Part shown: positions 14,572 through 15,992 of the stretch, in pieces
Position numbering within the stretch: position 1 is the stretch's first letter
Layout of the letters: the number at the start of each line of letters is the position of its first letter
Assembly (NCBI GenBank): GCA_041745535.1
Contig: JBGTIS010000141.1
Coordinates: forward strand, 1 to 15,992
Reading direction: 5' to 3'
DNA from: JBGTIS01 sp041745535
GTDB taxonomy: Bacteria > Bacteroidota > Bacteroidia > Cytophagales > Cyclobacteriaceae
Length of the DNA: 15,992 bases
The notes under the pieces: generated by a model
Seen by the model: only the letters and a program-made list of their open reading frames with translations
Databases searched by the model: none
Told to the model about the DNA's origin: nothing
Program-made: the position numbers and the translations under genes

Positions 14572-15726
14572 ATGGACAAGATGCAACGACGTAATTTCTT
14601 TAAAGTCCTGTCTACAGGTTCATTGGGCGCACTGGCCGTGGGCTGTACCCGTACAGAAGCTGAAAAGGCGGTGGCGGCAGCACCGAAAAAAAAGGTATTA
14701 ATGAAGGTGGGTTGCCAGCATGGCGGTACCACCACCGAAAACCTGGAATACCTGGCCCGGCATGGTGTGTTTAATATGGATGGCGGAGAACCCAAAGTAA
14801 TTGAAGGCAAAGGCTGGGACCTGGACGATTCCATGGCCAAAAAAGAAGCCTGCGACAAATATGGCATTAGCATGGACGCCTACCATTTACCCCTCTCTTC
14901 GGCCGGTATCGATAACATAGATACTCCGAACATTATGCTGGGGAAAAATCCGGCAAGGGACCGGGAAATTGAGATGATCCAGCAAATGATTGAAGTGGCC
15001 GGTAAAACCGGTGTGTCTACCTTAAACTATAACATGATTATCCTGCCGATTTTACGGACGGGCCGCACTGTAGACCCTACCCGGGGCAACGCCTCTTACA
15101 GCACCTGGAACTATGAGGAAGCGGTAAAACGGGGTATGGACAAAGAAATGACGGTTGCCGGTGAAGTGGACATTGACGAAATTTATGAGCGCATTACCTA
15201 TTTCCTGGACCGGGTGCTGCCGGTAGCGGAAGAGTACAACGTGAAACTGGCCAACCACATTGCCGATCCGCCAGCACCGGTAGGCTATCGGGGCATTACC
15301 CGGTGGAACAGTCCGCATGTGTTTGAGGGCATCAAACGTTTTGCCCAGCTGTACGACAGTCCCTCGCATGGATTTAATCTGTGCTTAGGTTCTACGGCCG
15401 AAGGACTGAAAGATCCTAAAACGGAGATATTTCCCATCATCAAATGGGTGGGCGAACGGAAACAGATCTTCAACATTCATTTGCGCAACATCAAAGGAGG
15501 CTGGAATAACTTTCAGGAGGTGTATCCCGATAATGGTGATATGGATTTCCACAAGATCATCAGAGCGCTGCGCGATGTTGACTATGCAGGTATGGTAATG
15601 CCCGACCATATTCCACAGCACAGCGATCCGGGTAGCGGCCTGCAGGGACACGCATTCGCCTTTGGCTACATCAAGGCCCTGATCCATGCCGTAACCAACG
15701 AATCAATGGAGAGCACGGAAGGATGA
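14572..15726 (+). CDS. UxuA (mannonate dehydratase)-like TIM-barrel protein with export signal
   Basis: A 384-residue protein in the UxuA/sugar-phosphate isomerase TIM-barrel class. The start MDKMQRR at 14572 is preferred (14581 also possible); an upstream in-frame extension to 14470 is made of repeat sequence. Residues 5-25 form a twin-arginine leader (QRRNFFKVLS) ending in a lipobox-like LAVGC with Cys25, so a Tat-exported lipoprotein is predicted. The core resembles mannonate dehydratase: KLANHIADPPAPVGYRGITRW (225-245), FNLCLGSTAEG (268-278), IFNIHLRNIKGG (299-310) and MVMPDHIPQ (341-349). His229, Cys271, His303 and Asp345 align by motif with the metal ligands reported for bacterial UxuA, so catalysis is plausible. 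UxuA converts D-mannonate to 2-keto-3-deoxygluconate, normally in the cytoplasm. Many Bacteroidota have exported relatives of unclear role, so an epimerase or a different sugar-acid dehydratase is possible. It lies on the same strand as the aldolase cassette but 438 bases later, so it may have its own promoter. Confidence 0.82.
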   Translation: MDKMQRRNFFKVLSTGSLGALAVGCTRTEAEKAVAAAPKKKVLMKVGCQHGGTTTENLEYLARHGVFNMDGGEPKVIEGKGWDLDDSMAKKEACDKYGISMDAYHLPLSSAGIDNIDTPNIMLGKNPARDREIEMIQQMIEVAGKTGVSTLNYNMIILPILRTGRTVDPTRGNASYSTWNYEEAVKRGMDKEMTVAGEVDIDEIYERITYFLDRVLPVAEEYNVKLANHIADPPAPVGYRGITRWNSPHVFEGIKRFAQLYDSPSHGFNLCLGSTAEGLKDPKTEIFPIIKWVGERKQIFNIHLRNIKGGWNNFQEVYPDNGDMDFHKIIRALRDVDYAGMVMPDHIPQHSDPGSGLQGHAFAFGYIKALIHAVTNESMESTEG

Positions 15727-15992
15727 TACAAAGCTTTACTTGTAGCGACCACGTGCCCGTTTGTCATCCCGAACGGATGGACAGCAGATAAAATTCCGCT
15801 TAAGCTACAAATACATTAACTTTACAATTGATTACTGATTAGTAATTGCTCAGTGAGGGATATTAAAAACAGGCGAGCACGTGATAGCCAGGAAACCTAA
15901 AGCTGGATCAGTCTAGCAGACAGATAAACAGATAATTTACAGCCAAGGGGCCACCATGGAATGGCCACCATGCAACCTCCGTTGGGGGAATG
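15727..15992. other. Terminal intergenic stretch with short repeats
   Basis: No gene is supported in the last 266 bases. TTGTAGC (15740-15746) and GCTACAA (15804-15810) form a 7-bp inverted pair around the partial repeat TTTGTCATCCCGAACGG. GGCCACCATG occurs twice in direct orientation at 15949-15958 and 15963-15972. A frame from the ATG at 15956 is open to the edge (MEWPPCNLRWGN), but it is too short to judge. Confidence 0.45.

Noticed and set aside
15956..15992. Possible start of a further gene at the right edge
   Set aside because: Only 12 codons are visible, and they lie in a direct repeat; there is no support for coding.

Overview
The window reads as a chromosomal segment of a Bacteroidota bacterium, probably of the Cytophagales/Chitinophagales type. 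The evidence is a SusC/SusD outer-membrane nutrient pair, a FecI-like sigma factor with a FecR-like anti-sigma factor, a TonB-linked OMP_b-brl_3-type barrel, twin-arginine signal peptides, A-rich translation starts without a clear Shine-Dalgarno, and intergenic repeats of a kind familiar from this phylum. No rRNA, tRNA, CRISPR array, phage gene or transposase is visible. Genus cannot be assigned from sequence reading alone.

Layout. (1) 1-2194, plus strand: the 5'-truncated end of a TonB-dependent outer-membrane barrel. (2) 2195-2376: a convergent intergenic gap with a perfect 16-bp inverted repeat. (3) 2377-3600, minus strand: a GH5-type glycoside hydrolase with a Tat-like signal. (4) 3784-5612, plus: ECF sigma factor (TTG start) then FecR-type anti-sigma factor. 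(5) 5693-10832, plus: SusC-type transporter with an N-terminal STN signalling domain, then its SusD-type surface lipoprotein. (6) 11008-14133, plus: a compact three-gene sugar-acid cassette of HpcH/HpaI-family aldolase, GntP-family permease and GarR-type beta-hydroxyacid dehydrogenase. (7) 14134-14571: a gene-free stretch with repeat-derived sequence. (8) 14572-15726, plus: an UxuA (mannonate dehydratase)-like TIM-barrel protein that carries an export/lipoprotein signal. (9) 15727-15992: non-coding sequence with short repeats.

How the genes may work together (inference). The SusC STN domain, FecR and sigma factor form a classic cell-surface signalling relay: ligand binding at SusC/D would release the sigma factor and induce the locus. 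The cassette next to it points to a sugar acid as the nutrient, or as a breakdown product of it. GntP would import an aldonate-like acid, the aldolase would split a 2-keto-3-deoxy acid into pyruvate and an aldehyde, and the reductase would convert that aldehyde (tartronate semialdehyde in the classical GarL/GarR pair) to glycerate. The UxuA-like dehydratase could supply the 2-keto-3-deoxy acid, but its exported location is unexpected. The divergent GH5 enzyme could release the ligand from a beta-glycan. The true substrate cannot be read from the sequence. The most interesting questions are the exported dehydratase and whether these parts form one uronate/aldonate utilisation locus.
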